The translations under genes were made by a program, and so were the position numbers. Source: Bacteroidaceae bacterium (GTDB lineage: Bacteria > Bacteroidota > Bacteroidia > Bacteroidales > Bacteroidaceae). Taken from it: a stretch of 64,000 nucleotides of DNA. Shown in pieces: positions 25,449 to 34,987 of the stretch. The stretch spans positions 62,001 through 126,000 of the forward strand of contig JAGAQY010000012.1 of the NCBI GenBank assembly GCA_017622495.1, read 5' to 3'. The notes beneath the pieces were generated by a model. It ran no database searches, was not told the DNA's origin, and was given only the letters and a program-made list of their open reading frames with translations. Each line of letters starts with the position of its first letter. Position 1 is the stretch's first letter.

Positions 25449-25457
25449 TCTCCCATT

Positions 25458-26234
25458 ATGAAGATACTGATTCTCGGAGCCGGCAAGATGGGCTCCTTCT
25501 TTACCGACCTGCTCAGTTTCCAGCACGAGACGGCAGTGTATGACATCGACCCACGGCGCTTGCGCTTTGTGTACAACACGTGCCGCTTCACCACCCTGGA
25601 CGAGATACGGGACTTCCGCCCCGAGCTGGTCATCAATGCCGCCACGGTGAAGTACACCATCGAGGCCTTCAAGCAGGTGATACCCGCTCTCCCGCAAGAC
25701 TGCATACTGAGCGATATCGCCTCCATCAAGACGCAGCTGCCCGAGTTTTACCGCGAGAGTGGCTTCCGCTTCGTGAGCACACACCCGATGTTTGGCCCCA
25801 CCTTCGCCAGCCTCAGCAACCTGAGCAATGAGAACGCCATCATCATCAGCGAGAGCGACCACCTGGGCAAGGTGTTCTTCAAGGACCTGTACCAGAGCCT
25901 TGGCCTCAACATCTTCGAATACACCTTCGACGAGCACGATGAGACCATGGCCTACTCGCTCTCCATCCCCTTCGTGAGTACCTTCGTGTTTGCCGCCATC
26001 ATGAAGAAGCAGGAGGCTCCGGGCACCACCTTCAAGAAGCACATGGCCATCGCCAAGGGACTGCTCAGCGAAGACGACTACCTGCTGCAGGAGATCCTCT
26101 TCAACCCCCGCACACCGGGTCAGGTGGAAAACATACGTCGTGAGCTCAAGGAGCTGCTGCAGATTATCGAGGAGCACGATGCCGAGGGTATGAAGGCATA
26201 CCTCACCAAGATACGGGCAAAGATAGAGGGGTAA
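25458..26234 (+). CDS. tyrA: Prephenate dehydrogenase
   Basis: 258 residues from ATG 25458; the frame also extends upstream to 25299 but that part covers the promoter repeat. The NAD-binding motif is at the start (MKILILGAGKMGSFF), followed by YDIDPRR, SDIASIKT, FVSTHPMFGPT (the conserved His-Pro-Met-Phe-Gly) and the helical C-terminal half (ETMAYSLSIPFVSTFVFA). It oxidises prephenate on the way to tyrosine and is the short, ACT-less form usual in Bacteroidetes. It would normally sit with the DAHP synthase-chorismate mutase gene; here it is 5.9 kb away under its own repeat-borne promoter and so outside the Phe/Tyr attenuator. Confidence 0.92.
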   Translation: MKILILGAGKMGSFFTDLLSFQHETAVYDIDPRRLRFVYNTCRFTTLDEIRDFRPELVINAATVKYTIEAFKQVIPALPQDCILSDIASIKTQLPEFYRESGFRFVSTHPMFGPTFASLSNLSNENAIIISESDHLGKVFFKDLYQSLGLNIFEYTFDEHDETMAYSLSIPFVSTFVFAAIMKKQEAPGTTFKKHMAIAKGLLSEDDYLLQEILFNPRTPGQVENIRRELKELLQIIEEHDAEGMKAYLTKIRAKIEG

Positions 26235-26240
26235 GGGTCA

Positions 26241-26296
26241 ACGAAAACGAAAACGATAACGATAACGATAACGATGACGATAACGATGACGATAAC
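26241..26296. repeat. Hexanucleotide simple repeat (ACGATA / ACGATG)
   Basis: Nine or so units of ACGAAA, ACGATA and ACGATG directly after the tyrA stop, followed to 26430 by AATTCACAATTCAC and CCATCAACCAT-type repeats. Slippage-prone but noncoding. Confidence 0.85.
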
Positions 26297-26432
26297 TACC
26301 TACCGGACGGCAAATCATAAATCAATTGACAATTCACAATTCACAATTCACAATTAGCCATCCGGAAGGCAAATCATAAACCATAAACCCACATCCATCA
26401 ACCATCATCCATCAACCATCAACCATAAACCC

Positions 26433-28775
26433 TCACTCCACCACATACACCTCATCAAGGATGATATGGGGGTCTAAGGCTTCGATGGTCAGCGTATGCT
26501 TGCCTTCACCCAAGGGACCGAACGGCAGGGGACAGAGTGCAAGGTTGCGTTTCACATTACGTTTCCAAGCCTCGCTACGACCATAGGTTGCAATATTGAC
26601 TACTTTGGATGCCCGCCCATCAAGAGTAACACTTACACGCATCTCCTTGCTCTGCACAGAATGGTTAGGCACGAAGGCCAATACGATAGAGTCTGCAGCC
26701 TCCACTTCCAGTGTCAACGGATTGCCAATATGCAAAGGCACTGCCTGTCGGCTATAGCCGAGTTCGGCAATCATTCCCTTGCGTTCCCACTCAAGCGGGG
26801 TACCTATTGTATATATCTCATGCTCCAACACGCCCTCGTACTCTCCTCGCGGCACTTCATCATAGGCTGCAAGGTTGCGGGGATGATAGTTCATCATCTT
26901 GTTCCACTTGCCATCGGCCATCACCTCATTATAGTGCTTGGTGCTGCTCACTATCATGCGATGACACTCATCGGCCTTGTTCCAGAAGTCCTCACCGGCA
27001 CCATGGCGAGCCAGTTGCGCGTAGCACCACTTATGATTCATATAGGCTGCAGCCTTCACCGGATACTCTATGAGCTGGTACCACGCATCGGCATGAGCCT
27101 CATCCTTACCGTCGGCCAGGCGGTTGCAATCGCTTATCAGCGCATCATAGGCATCTATACGGCTACGCACAAACTCCTCGCTCCAAGGGAGCGAAGTAGG
27201 ACGTTTGTATTTGGGGTCACGCTCCTCTGTACGTGTATGAGCCATAAACTCAGGACGGCGTATATAGGCCAGATGATAATAATCCATCATGAGATCGGTA
27301 AGTGCATGAGCCTGGCGCTGACCAAACTCACGTGCCATAAACTGCTCCATGTGGCCACGCACGCCCACGGCTTTCACCTGCTCGGGATTCCATGCGATAT
27401 CCATAAACAGTTCCGTCAAGTATTCAGCAGGCTTGATATCACCCACATTGAGCACCCACATATCCCGATTTTGTGCATCATAGGCTCTGAGAAGTTCTGT
27501 CGCCATCAATGCAGGATGCGTAGAGGGCAGCCAAAGATAGTCGTGCGGACGCCCCCAATACGACACATGATAGTATAGCCCGTTGCCGCCCGAGCGCACA
27601 CGCTCAGCCGAATCGGGGAGGTGGCGTATGTAGCCGTAATTATCGTCGCACCACATGAGAGTAACATCATCGGGTACCAAAAGTCCGGAATTATACACAT
27701 CGAGCACCTCCTTGTAGGGGATAAAGACTTGGGGAATGCGGGTCAGAGTAGAATCGACCAGCTCTGCCAGCATAGCCCGCTGGTCGGCCAGTACTTGTGT
27801 GAGTACTGCACGCTGCTCGTCTACAGTCTTGGCACCATTCATGCGCCCATCATGTACGCCACGCATACCCAATGTATAGATGACGGGCTGGGCAGCCACC
27901 TCCTCTACACGTTCGTGCCAAAAGCGCTTCACCTCCTCGCTATTGTTCACATAATCATAGTCGCCCACTCCACTCACGCGCCATTCTCCATTGGCGTTGC
28001 GTGCCATGGGCTCGCAGTGCGATGCACCCATATAGACACCATACTTCTCGGCCATCTCACGGTTACCCTCCACAAAGAAGAAGGGCACCGTGCACTCATG
28101 CATTGCAGGCCAGCAGGTGTTGGCCTGTAGGCGTAGCAAGAGTTCGAAAATGCGTCCGTAAGTTTTCGGACCTAGCTCCCCCCTTCGGGTTCCTGGGTCA
28201 TAGGTTTCGTTTGCCCAAGGTACAAGAGCGAAGTCCTCATCATTGAGAAATATGCCACGATAGCGTACGGCAGGATGCTCAATAGTCTCAAAAGCATCTA
28301 CCACCCATCGCTTGCGAGGCTTTACAGGACTATCAGCCCACCACTCCCATGGCGACACACCCATCATGCGAGACACAGCCATCAAGCCATAGGCCGTACC
28401 ATGTGCATCCCCACCAATAACATACAGGCAGGGATTCTCATTCACACTACGCACTCCTATATAATAGCTTTCGGGATAGGCAGTCAGGGTATCACGTTCA
28501 ATACCCAACACAGCCATCAGGGAGTCGGCCTCTCCCACCCCACACGTGGCTACAACAATCTGTGATGTCGCGTCAGTTGATGACACCATCTGCAACGTGT
28601 CGCCAAACACGGCATGATAGTCGCGTGCAAACAATTCGACGGCCGTATGCACTACCTGTGCTTCATCTTTCACAATAGCCATAGATATGGGACGTCCCCG
28701 CTCGATGACCATGCAAGAATTACCTGTGCATGACACCATACACAGGAGCAATATTATCAATTTAATGTACTTCAT
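26433..28775 (-). CDS. GH115 alpha-glucuronidase-like lipoprotein
   Basis: A 780-residue protein with a lipobox (LLLCMVSC, Cys 16). Motifs fit glycoside hydrolase family 115: HGTAYGLMAVSRMMGVSPWEWWAD, RYRGIFLNDEDFALVPWA, MHECTVPFF, GMRGVHDGRM, IPYKEVLDVYNSG, LMWCDDNYGYIRHLP, YYHVSYWGRPHDYLWL and the NVGDIKPAEY loop. GH115 enzymes remove (4-O-methyl)-glucuronic acid from xylan or related side chains. The usual length is 800-1000, so a C-terminal accessory domain is short here. Surface-exposed lipoprotein is inferred. It is monocistronic; a 184-bp inverted-repeat element begins 18 bp upstream of its start. The hexuronate transporter at 58716 could take up the released sugar. Confidence 0.88.
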   Translation of the reverse strand: MKYIKLIILLLCMVSCTGNSCMVIERGRPISMAIVKDEAQVVHTAVELFARDYHAVFGDTLQMVSSTDATSQIVVATCGVGEADSLMAVLGIERDTLTAYPESYYIGVRSVNENPCLYVIGGDAHGTAYGLMAVSRMMGVSPWEWWADSPVKPRKRWVVDAFETIEHPAVRYRGIFLNDEDFALVPWANETYDPGTRRGELGPKTYGRIFELLLRLQANTCWPAMHECTVPFFFVEGNREMAEKYGVYMGASHCEPMARNANGEWRVSGVGDYDYVNNSEEVKRFWHERVEEVAAQPVIYTLGMRGVHDGRMNGAKTVDEQRAVLTQVLADQRAMLAELVDSTLTRIPQVFIPYKEVLDVYNSGLLVPDDVTLMWCDDNYGYIRHLPDSAERVRSGGNGLYYHVSYWGRPHDYLWLPSTHPALMATELLRAYDAQNRDMWVLNVGDIKPAEYLTELFMDIAWNPEQVKAVGVRGHMEQFMAREFGQRQAHALTDLMMDYYHLAYIRRPEFMAHTRTEERDPKYKRPTSLPWSEEFVRSRIDAYDALISDCNRLADGKDEAHADAWYQLIEYPVKAAAYMNHKWCYAQLARHGAGEDFWNKADECHRMIVSSTKHYNEVMADGKWNKMMNYHPRNLAAYDEVPRGEYEGVLEHEIYTIGTPLEWERKGMIAELGYSRQAVPLHIGNPLTLEVEAADSIVLAFVPNHSVQSKEMRVSVTLDGRASKVVNIATYGRSEAWKRNVKRNLALCPLPFGPLGEGKHTLTIEALDPHIILDEVYVVE

Positions 28776-28792
28776 ACTTGCGCATGCTATTA

Positions 28793-28976
28793 AGAATCTG
28801 TTTTAAATTATCGCTAATATGTTTTAGAATCTGCTTTTCGGTTTATCTGAGGTTCTTTTTGGCATCTTTGCACTCTCAATTCTTGCAAATAGACCACTAT
28901 TTGCTGCGCCTTGACAGCGCAAATCTACACAAAAACACCTCTCAGCTAAACTCAAGATAATTTTAAAACAGATTCT
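28793..28976. mobile_element. 184-bp inverted-repeat element, copy 1 (MITE-like or structured RNA)
   Basis: Ends AGAATCTGTTTTAAATTATC (28793-28812) and GATAATTTTAAAACAGATTC (28956-28975) are inverted. Inside, GTTTATCTGAG pairs with CTCAGCTAAAC (10 of 11), and GCAAATAG (28885-28892) pairs with CTATTTGC (28897-28904). A second copy is at 52886-53070, about 80-85 percent identical by eye, again just upstream of a minus-strand glycoside hydrolase gene. A TAGATTTG box (minus strand, 28920-28927) is conserved in both. Confidence 0.8.
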
Positions 28977-29002
28977 AATACTTGGTGATTACGGTAAGAG
29001 AA

Positions 29003-30091
29003 CTATTTTAATCCATATACCTCGAGAAGCTGACGTGCAGCCTCGAAGGAGGTCACCTCGCCATTGAGTACCTGGTTCTCCTTGCAAGTGAGTAGCGAAG
29101 CGATGGTGGAGTTGTTGTAGAAGTTGTCGCGAAGGGCTTCGTTGATGCTCTCGTACATCCAGTATTTGGCCTGTTCATTGCGGCGGTGGTCAAAGTAGCC
29201 GTTTTTCTTCACGAAGTCGATATAGTCGAATACCATCGTCCACACCTCATCGATGCGCAGCCCATAGAAGCCCGAGTAGGTGAGCACCTTGGGAGTCCAC
29301 CCGCTCTCTGGCGCAGGAAACAGGTGCAGCGCATTGCGGAAGTGCGAAGCGGCCAGTTCGGCCTTCTCCACATTGGCCCCGTCGGCCTTGTTGATGATGA
29401 TGCCGTCGGCCATCTCCATGATGCCGCGCTTGATGCCCTGCAGTTCATCGCCCGTGCCTGCCAGTTGGATGAGGAGGAAGAAGTCCACCATCGAGTGCAC
29501 GGCCGTCTCGCTCTGCCCTACACCGACGGTCTCTACAAAAATCTTGTCGTACCCTGCAGCCTCACACAGCACGATGGTCTCGCGCGTCTTGCGAGCCACA
29601 CCACCGAGCGAACCTGCCGAGGGACTAGGGCGTATGAAGGCTTCGGGATGCACTGAGAGCTTTTCCATACGGGTCTTGTCACCCAAGATACTGCCCTTGG
29701 TCTTTTCGCTACTGGGGTCAATGGCCAGTACAGCGAGCTTACCTCCGTAGCGCTCCAACACATGCAAGCCGAAAGCATCAATAGAGGTGCTCTTGCCTGC
29801 TCCCGGCACACCGCTGATACCGATGCGCACCGAGTTGCCGGTATAGGGCAAGCACTTCTCGATAACCTCCTGGGCTATGGCCTGATGCTCGGGAAGCAGA
29901 CTCTCCACAAGTGTCACGGCACGCGACAGCATAGTGATGTCGCCCTTCACGATGCCCTCCACATACTCGGCAGGAGTGAACAGGCGCTTGCGCTTCTTGG
30001 GCTTCATATAGGGATTTACCATCGAGGGCTGCTCTACGCCTGCATTCACGGTCAGGCCCTTGTATATATCTTCGTTTTCGGGATGCTGCAT
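29003..30091 (-). CDS. meaB: Methylmalonyl-CoA mutase-associated GTPase MeaB (ArgK)
   Basis: A 362-residue SIMIBI-class P-loop GTPase. Walker A is GVPGAGKST, followed by DPSSEKTKGSILGDKTRM, RPSPSAGSLGGVARKTRE, the switch VETVGVGQSE and the NKADG base-recognition motif; a C-terminal dimerisation helix region closes the protein. MeaB loads and protects the adenosylcobalamin-dependent methylmalonyl-CoA mutase. No mutase genes are in the window. A copy of the 85-bp-type promoter repeat (30134-30205) lies upstream with TATCTTTG 41 bp before the start. Confidence 0.94.
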   Translation of the reverse strand: MQHPENEDIYKGLTVNAGVEQPSMVNPYMKPKKRKRLFTPAEYVEGIVKGDITMLSRAVTLVESLLPEHQAIAQEVIEKCLPYTGNSVRIGISGVPGAGKSTSIDAFGLHVLERYGGKLAVLAIDPSSEKTKGSILGDKTRMEKLSVHPEAFIRPSPSAGSLGGVARKTRETIVLCEAAGYDKIFVETVGVGQSETAVHSMVDFFLLIQLAGTGDELQGIKRGIMEMADGIIINKADGANVEKAELAASHFRNALHLFPAPESGWTPKVLTYSGFYGLRIDEVWTMVFDYIDFVKKNGYFDHRRNEQAKYWMYESINEALRDNFYNNSTIASLLTCKENQVLNGEVTSFEAARQLLEVYGLK

Positions 30092-30133
30092 GGCTATTAA
30101 TTCTGATTTCTAAATTATGAATTATGATATGGC

Positions 30134-30205
30134 AAAGATACGAATAAACGAGCGAGAAATATCAAGCTTGCTTGAATATTTTTCATAGCGAGTGAAAGTA
30201 TCTTC
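30134..30205. repeat. Copy of the 85-bp promoter-carrying repeat upstream of meaB
   Basis: Matches 778-849 with one difference in the first 68 bases (CATAGCG for CACAGCG); reads TATCTTTG on the minus strand at 30133-30140 toward meaB. Confidence 0.9.
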
Positions 30206-30404
30206 GAGGTTTACCTCAAAGGTAACACTTAATTGCGAATTGTGAATTGTGAATTATGAATTATTTATTACCTTTTACTTGCGCTTCGCACAAGTAGAAA
30301 TTAGGCGGCGCCTCAGGAAATTACAAATAAATTTAACTTTGTTGAATTTCGGCCTCGCTCAGCAATAGAAAAGTAAACTTTTCCATTACATTCGCTCGTT
30401 GAAA

Positions 30405-30436
30405 TTTGCATTTCCGTTCGGCTTGCACTAATTTTG
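30405..30436 (+). promoter_or_regulatory. Promoter of the pseudouridine synthase gene
   Basis: TTTG (30405-30408), 20-bp spacer, TAATTTTG (30429-30436), inside another copy of the AGAAATTAGGCGGC repeat family that starts at 30296. The ATG is 8 bp further on. Confidence 0.8.
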
Positions 30437-30444
30437 CACACATT

Positions 30445-31362
30445 ATGAAGAACAACAAACGATATGGCAAGCGAGGGCCCAGCCAGATATTCCACTACTC
30501 AGCCGTAGAGGACACCACGCTGCTGCCCTTCCTTTATATGATATTGGCGCCCAAGAGCAAGAGCGACATCAAGTCGATGCTGGCCCACAACCATGTGGCC
30601 GTGAATGGTCGCCCCACCACACAGTTTGACACACCGCTTACTCCGCGCGACAAGGTGTCGGTGAACTTCACCCGTCCCTTTGCCGTGCTGCGTGCCAACC
30701 AGTTGCAGATTATCTACGAGGACAAGTACCTCATCGTGGTGGAGAAGGCTGCCGGACTGCTCTCCATGGGGCGCGACACCAACAAGAAGACGGCACAGGG
30801 ATTGCTCACCGAGTACCTGAAGCAGAAGGACCCGCGTGCCATGGCTTACATCTGCCACCGTCTCGACCAATACACCTCGGGCATCCTCATCTTTGCCAAA
30901 GACCCCGACACGCAGCGCGAACTGCGCTTCGGATGGGACAGCTACATCCGCGAGCGTTGCTACACGGCCGTCGTGGAGGGCTGCCCCGAAGAGGAACATC
31001 AGGAGCTACGCCACTACCTCGTGGAGAACAACAATAATATGATGGTATATATCGCCCGCAAGCCCGACGAGGGACGCTTGGCCGTGACACGCTACCGTGT
31101 GGTGCAGAGCAACGGGCATCACTCGCTGCTCGACCTGCAGATATTCACCGGCCGCAAGAACCAGATACGCGTACAGCTTGCCGACATAGGGCACCCCGTA
31201 GCCGGCGACCGCAAGTATGGTGGCAACACCAATCCCATAGGCCGACTCATGCTGCACAACCACCGCCTCTCGCTCGTGCATCCCGTGACACGCGAACTGA
31301 TGCACTTCGAGGCTCCCGTGCCTGCCACCTTCCGCAAGGTGACCTCTGCAAGTGAACAATAA
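30445..31362 (+). CDS. RluA-family pseudouridine synthase
   Basis: 305 residues from ATG 30445. N-terminal S4-like RNA-binding domain (PFLYMILAPKSKSDIKSMLAHNHVAVNGRP), then the catalytic domain with the HRLDQYTSGILIFAKD motif containing the catalytic Asp, and the conserved GRKNQIRVQLADIGHPVAGDRKYG end. It isomerises uridine in rRNA or tRNA; which position cannot be told. It is the first plus-strand gene after meaB, with its own repeat-borne promoter. Confidence 0.92.
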   Translation: MKNNKRYGKRGPSQIFHYSAVEDTTLLPFLYMILAPKSKSDIKSMLAHNHVAVNGRPTTQFDTPLTPRDKVSVNFTRPFAVLRANQLQIIYEDKYLIVVEKAAGLLSMGRDTNKKTAQGLLTEYLKQKDPRAMAYICHRLDQYTSGILIFAKDPDTQRELRFGWDSYIRERCYTAVVEGCPEEEHQELRHYLVENNNNMMVYIARKPDEGRLAVTRYRVVQSNGHHSLLDLQIFTGRKNQIRVQLADIGHPVAGDRKYGGNTNPIGRLMLHNHRLSLVHPVTRELMHFEAPVPATFRKVTSASEQ

Positions 31363-31445
31363 CGACCAGCGTTCTCTGATATCACCGAAAACTCTGAACC
31401 CTCTTAGTCAACAACAAAAAACATAATATCATAACAAACAACACT

Positions 31446-33014
31446 ATGCAAAAAAGTAAGATTCTCCTCCCCGCACTCGCAGGACTCACCGCCTGTGCCG
31501 GAGCCGACAAGAAGGCCGAGGCTACCGCACCCGAGAAGCCGATGAACATCCTCTTCATCATGTGCGACGACCACTCGTACCAAACCATCAGTGCCTACGA
31601 CCAGCGTTACATTGAAACGCCCAACATTGACCGCATAGCCAATGAGGGCGTACGCTTCACCAACAGCTTCGTAGCCAACTCCATCAGTGGCCCGAGCCGC
31701 GCCTGTATGCTTACTGGCAAGCATAGCCATGCCAATGGCTTCATCAACAACAGCACCCGCTTCGACGGTTCGCAGCTCACCTTCCCCAAACTGCTGCAAC
31801 AAGCCGGGTACCAGACTGCTGTTGTGGGTAAATGGCACTTGGCCTCGAACCCCACGGGCTTCGACTACTGGGACATCCTCATCGGACAAGGAGAATACTA
31901 CGACCCCTACTTCATTCGCAACGGTGAGCGCATCCAGCGCGAGGGTTACGCCACCAATATCACGACCGACGTAGCCATCAACTGGCTCGACAGCCTGCGC
32001 AACCCCGAAAAGCCCTTCTGTCTGCTGCTGCACCATAAGGCGCCGCACCGTACCTGGATGCCCGACACCTGTGACCTCCACCTCTTCAGCGACAGCAACT
32101 TCCCCGTGCCCGAAACCTTCTACGACAACTACGAAGGCCGCACCGCTGCCCAGCAACAGCAGATGAGCATCGCCAAGGACATGAGCATCGTATATGACCT
32201 CAAGATGGCCGACCGCGAGAACGAGCTCCACAGCGCTTACGAAGGCTGGGGACGCGAGATGTACCGCCAGCGCATGCGCCCCGAGGTGCAAGCCGCTTGG
32301 GACCGCCACTACGATCCCGTGATTGCCGACTTCAAGGCCCGTAACCTCTCGGGCAAAGAGTTGGCCGAATGGAAATTCCAGCAATACATGCGCGACTATC
32401 TGCGTGTCATCACCTCTGTAGACCGCAATATAGGCATCGTGCTCGACTACCTCGAGAAGGAGGGTTTGCTGGAGAACACGATGATTGTATACACCTCTGA
32501 CCAAGGCTTCTATATGGGCGAGCACGGATGGTTTGACAAGCGCTTCATGTACGAAGAGTCGTTCCGCACACCCCTCCTCGTTCGTCTCCCCGGTGGCAAG
32601 AAGGGTGATATACCCCAACTCGTGCAGAACATCGACTACGGCCCCACCTTCCTCGATCTTGCAGGTGTAGAGGTGCCCGAGGAGATGCATGGCGAGTCGT
32701 TCCTGCCTCTGCTCGAAGGCAAGCGCACCGACTGGCGCGATGCCCTCTACTACCACTTCTACGAGTACCCCGCCGAACATGCCGTGAAGCGCCACTATGG
32801 TGTACGTGACGAGCGCTACAAGCTCATCCACTTTTACAACGACATCGACACATGGGAACTCTACGACCTCAAGAACGATCCCAACGAGCTCAACAACCTC
32901 TACGGACAGCCCGGTACCGAGCGCATCACCAAGCGCATGATGAAGAAGCTCACCGCCCTGCAAGAGCAGTACGACGACCCCATACGAAACACAAGTGCTG
33001 AGCAACAGAATTAA
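31446..33014 (+). CDS. Ser-type family S1 sulfatase, lipoprotein
   Basis: A 522-residue arylsulfatase-fold enzyme. Lipobox LTAC with Cys 17; metal-binding Asp pair in IMCDDHSYQT; formylglycine motif S81-G-P-S-R85 followed by ACMLTG, the Ser-type variant that needs an anaerobic sulfatase-maturating enzyme (not in the window). Later motifs KWHLAS, HHKAPHRTW and TSDQGFYMGEHGWFDKR are complete. The sequence resembles the GlcNAc-6-sulfatase/choline-type S1 branch used on mucin or host glycans, but substrate is a guess. Lies alone between RNA modification and SlyD genes. Confidence 0.9.
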   Translation: MQKSKILLPALAGLTACAGADKKAEATAPEKPMNILFIMCDDHSYQTISAYDQRYIETPNIDRIANEGVRFTNSFVANSISGPSRACMLTGKHSHANGFINNSTRFDGSQLTFPKLLQQAGYQTAVVGKWHLASNPTGFDYWDILIGQGEYYDPYFIRNGERIQREGYATNITTDVAINWLDSLRNPEKPFCLLLHHKAPHRTWMPDTCDLHLFSDSNFPVPETFYDNYEGRTAAQQQQMSIAKDMSIVYDLKMADRENELHSAYEGWGREMYRQRMRPEVQAAWDRHYDPVIADFKARNLSGKELAEWKFQQYMRDYLRVITSVDRNIGIVLDYLEKEGLLENTMIVYTSDQGFYMGEHGWFDKRFMYEESFRTPLLVRLPGGKKGDIPQLVQNIDYGPTFLDLAGVEVPEEMHGESFLPLLEGKRTDWRDALYYHFYEYPAEHAVKRHYGVRDERYKLIHFYNDIDTWELYDLKNDPNELNNLYGQPGTERITKRMMKKLTALQEQYDDPIRNTSAEQQN

Positions 33015-33118
33015 AGCTTTAACGAAAATGATTAATAATACAGGATATTCTTAGATGATCAAAATAGAATGCCTGCACATAGTCAATACAACAAAAATCA
33101 TTAAAACAAACAAATCTT

Positions 33119-33712
33119 ATGTCAGACATCAATCCCAGCAAGACGATTACCGTATCGTATGATATGTATACCGAGTATGAAGGCATGAAGGAGCTTGTAG
33201 AGCAGGCTACCGAGGAGCATCCCTTCCAGTTCACCACAGGCCTCGGCTTCACCTTCGAGGCTTTCGAGGAGAAGTTCAAGACACTGAAGGAGGGCGACAC
33301 CTTCAATTTCACTCTCACCAAGGACGAGACCAATGGCGACCGCCGCGACGACCTTGTCTTCGACGTAGACAAGAACATCTTCTGCGTGAACGGCAAGTTT
33401 GACAACAAGCAGATCTATCCCGGCAACGTCATTCCCCTCATGAACGCTGATGGACAGCGTATGAACGGGCTTGTAGTTGAGGTTAAGGAAGAGGCTATTA
33501 CCATCGACCTCAACCATCCCTACGCTGGCATGAACCTCGTGTTCGAAGGAAAGGTGCTCTCAATGCACGATGCCACCAAGGAGGAGATTCAAGCACTCAT
33601 CAACATCATCACCGGTCAGGGTGGCTGCAGCTGCGGATGCGACAGCTGTGGAGGTGGATGCGACGGATGTGGCGACCACGATGGCGGCTGCGACTGCGGA
33701 CATTGTCATTAA
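33119..33712 (+). CDS. SlyD-like FKBP peptidyl-prolyl isomerase with metal-binding tail
   Basis: A 197-residue FKBP with the insert-in-flap layout of SlyD: central segment LNHPYAGMNLVFEGKVLSM is the diagnostic LAGxxLxF-type motif. The last 40 residues are Gly/Cys/His/Asp-rich (CSCGCDSCGGGCDGCGDHDG), a nickel or zinc-binding tail. It should act as folding helper and metal store in the cytoplasm. It follows the sulfatase by about 100 bp and precedes aroC across a simple-repeat spacer. Confidence 0.9.
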   Translation: MSDINPSKTITVSYDMYTEYEGMKELVEQATEEHPFQFTTGLGFTFEAFEEKFKTLKEGDTFNFTLTKDETNGDRRDDLVFDVDKNIFCVNGKFDNKQIYPGNVIPLMNADGQRMNGLVVEVKEEAITIDLNHPYAGMNLVFEGKVLSMHDATKEEIQALINIITGQGGCSCGCDSCGGGCDGCGDHDGGCDCGHCH

Positions 33713-33813
33713 TTGGGTTGATAGTTGATGGACGATGGATGATGGACCTCAACTCGAAACCCTCAACCATCGTCCCTCAACCATAATCCCTAAACCATAA
33801 ACCCTCATCCCTC

Positions 33814-34887
33814 ATGAACACTTTTGGAACCCTCTTCACCCTCACCTCATTCGGTGAGTCACACGGACCCGCCATAGGAGGCGTGATCGACGGCATGCCG
33901 GCAGGCATCGCCATTGACATGGAGTTTGTACAAAAAGAGATGCGCCGCCGTCGCCCAGGACAGAGTGCTGTCACTACAGGACGCCACGAGGCCGATGAGG
34001 TGGAGTTCCTATCAGGTATCTTTGAGGGGTACACTACGGGTACGCCCATCGGATTCATCATACGCAACACCTCGCAGCACTCGGCCGACTACGATAACTT
34101 GCGCGACATCTACCGCCCTTCCCATGCCGACTTCACCTACCAGCAGAAGTACGGAGTGCGCGACCATCGTGGCGGCGGACGCACATCGGCCCGCGAGACA
34201 GCCACACGCTGCGTAGCCGGTGCACTGGCCAAGCTCGCCCTGCGAGAGTTGGGTATCACCATACAGGCCTACACGTCACAGGTAGGACCTATAGCCTTGG
34301 AGAATGACTACACCCGCTACGACCTCTCGCTCACCGAGAGCAATATCGTGCGTTGCCCCGACCCCGCGAAGGCACGCGAGATGGAGGAACTCATCCTTCA
34401 GGTCAAGAGCGAAGGCGACACCATAGGCGGCATTGTCACCTGCGTCATCACAGGATGTCCCATAGGGTTGGGCGAACCAGTCTTCGGGAAATTGCATGCA
34501 GCATTGGCTGGTGCCATGCTCAGCATCAATGCTTGCAAAGGATTTGACTACGGGCGCGGCTTCGATGGTATCAGCGAACGAGGTTCCGAGCAGAACGACC
34601 CCTTCACCACTACGGCCGACGGCAAGGTAGCCCCCCTGACCAATCGCTCGGGAGGCATACAGGGTGGCATCAGCAACGGGCAGCCCATCTACTTCCGTGC
34701 AGCCTTCAAGCCCGTAGCTACACAACTGGGTGAGCAGACCGTCCTCGACATCCACGGCACCGAGCACACCCTACAGACCAAGGGCCGTCACGACCCCTGC
34801 GTAGTGCCACGCGCCGTACCCATCGTAGAGGCTATGGCTGCCATCACCATCCTTGACTATTATTTGCAGAGCAGGAAGGGGTTATAA
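33814..34887 (+). CDS. aroC: Chorismate synthase
   Basis: A 357-residue FMN-dependent lyase forming chorismate from EPSP. Starts [31 protein letters not shown], the first family signature; further signatures are [22 protein letters not shown] and [10 protein letters not shown], with [15 protein letters not shown] near the C-terminus. Full length. It supplies the chorismate mutase encoded at 18518, but is unlinked and without a Phe/Tyr leader. Confidence 0.96.
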   Translation: MNTFGTLFTLTSFGESHGPAIGGVIDGMPAGIAIDMEFVQKEMRRRRPGQSAVTTGRHEADEVEFLSGIFEGYTTGTPIGFIIRNTSQHSADYDNLRDIYRPSHADFTYQQKYGVRDHRGGGRTSARETATRCVAGALAKLALRELGITIQAYTSQVGPIALENDYTRYDLSLTESNIVRCPDPAKAREMEELILQVKSEGDTIGGIVTCVITGCPIGLGEPVFGKLHAALAGAMLSINACKGFDYGRGFDGISERGSEQNDPFTTTADGKVAPLTNRSGGIQGGISNGQPIYFRAAFKPVATQLGEQTVLDIHGTEHTLQTKGRHDPCVVPRAVPIVEAMAAITILDYYLQSRKGL

Positions 34888-34987
34888 GTTATGAGTTATG
34901 AGTTATGAGTTATGAGTTATGAGTTATGAGTTATAAACACTAAACTCTAAACTCTAAACACTAAACACTAAACACTAAACACTAAAC
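34885..34987. repeat. Simple repeats at the aroC/cysK convergence
   Basis: Seven or so units of GAGTTAT run from the aroC stop, followed by units of AAACACT that extend into the 3' end of cysK on the opposite strand. Confidence 0.85.

Noticed and set aside
31404..33005. 533-codon minus-strand frame opposite the sulfatase
   Set aside because: Shadow frame: the plus strand encodes a complete sulfatase with all motifs.
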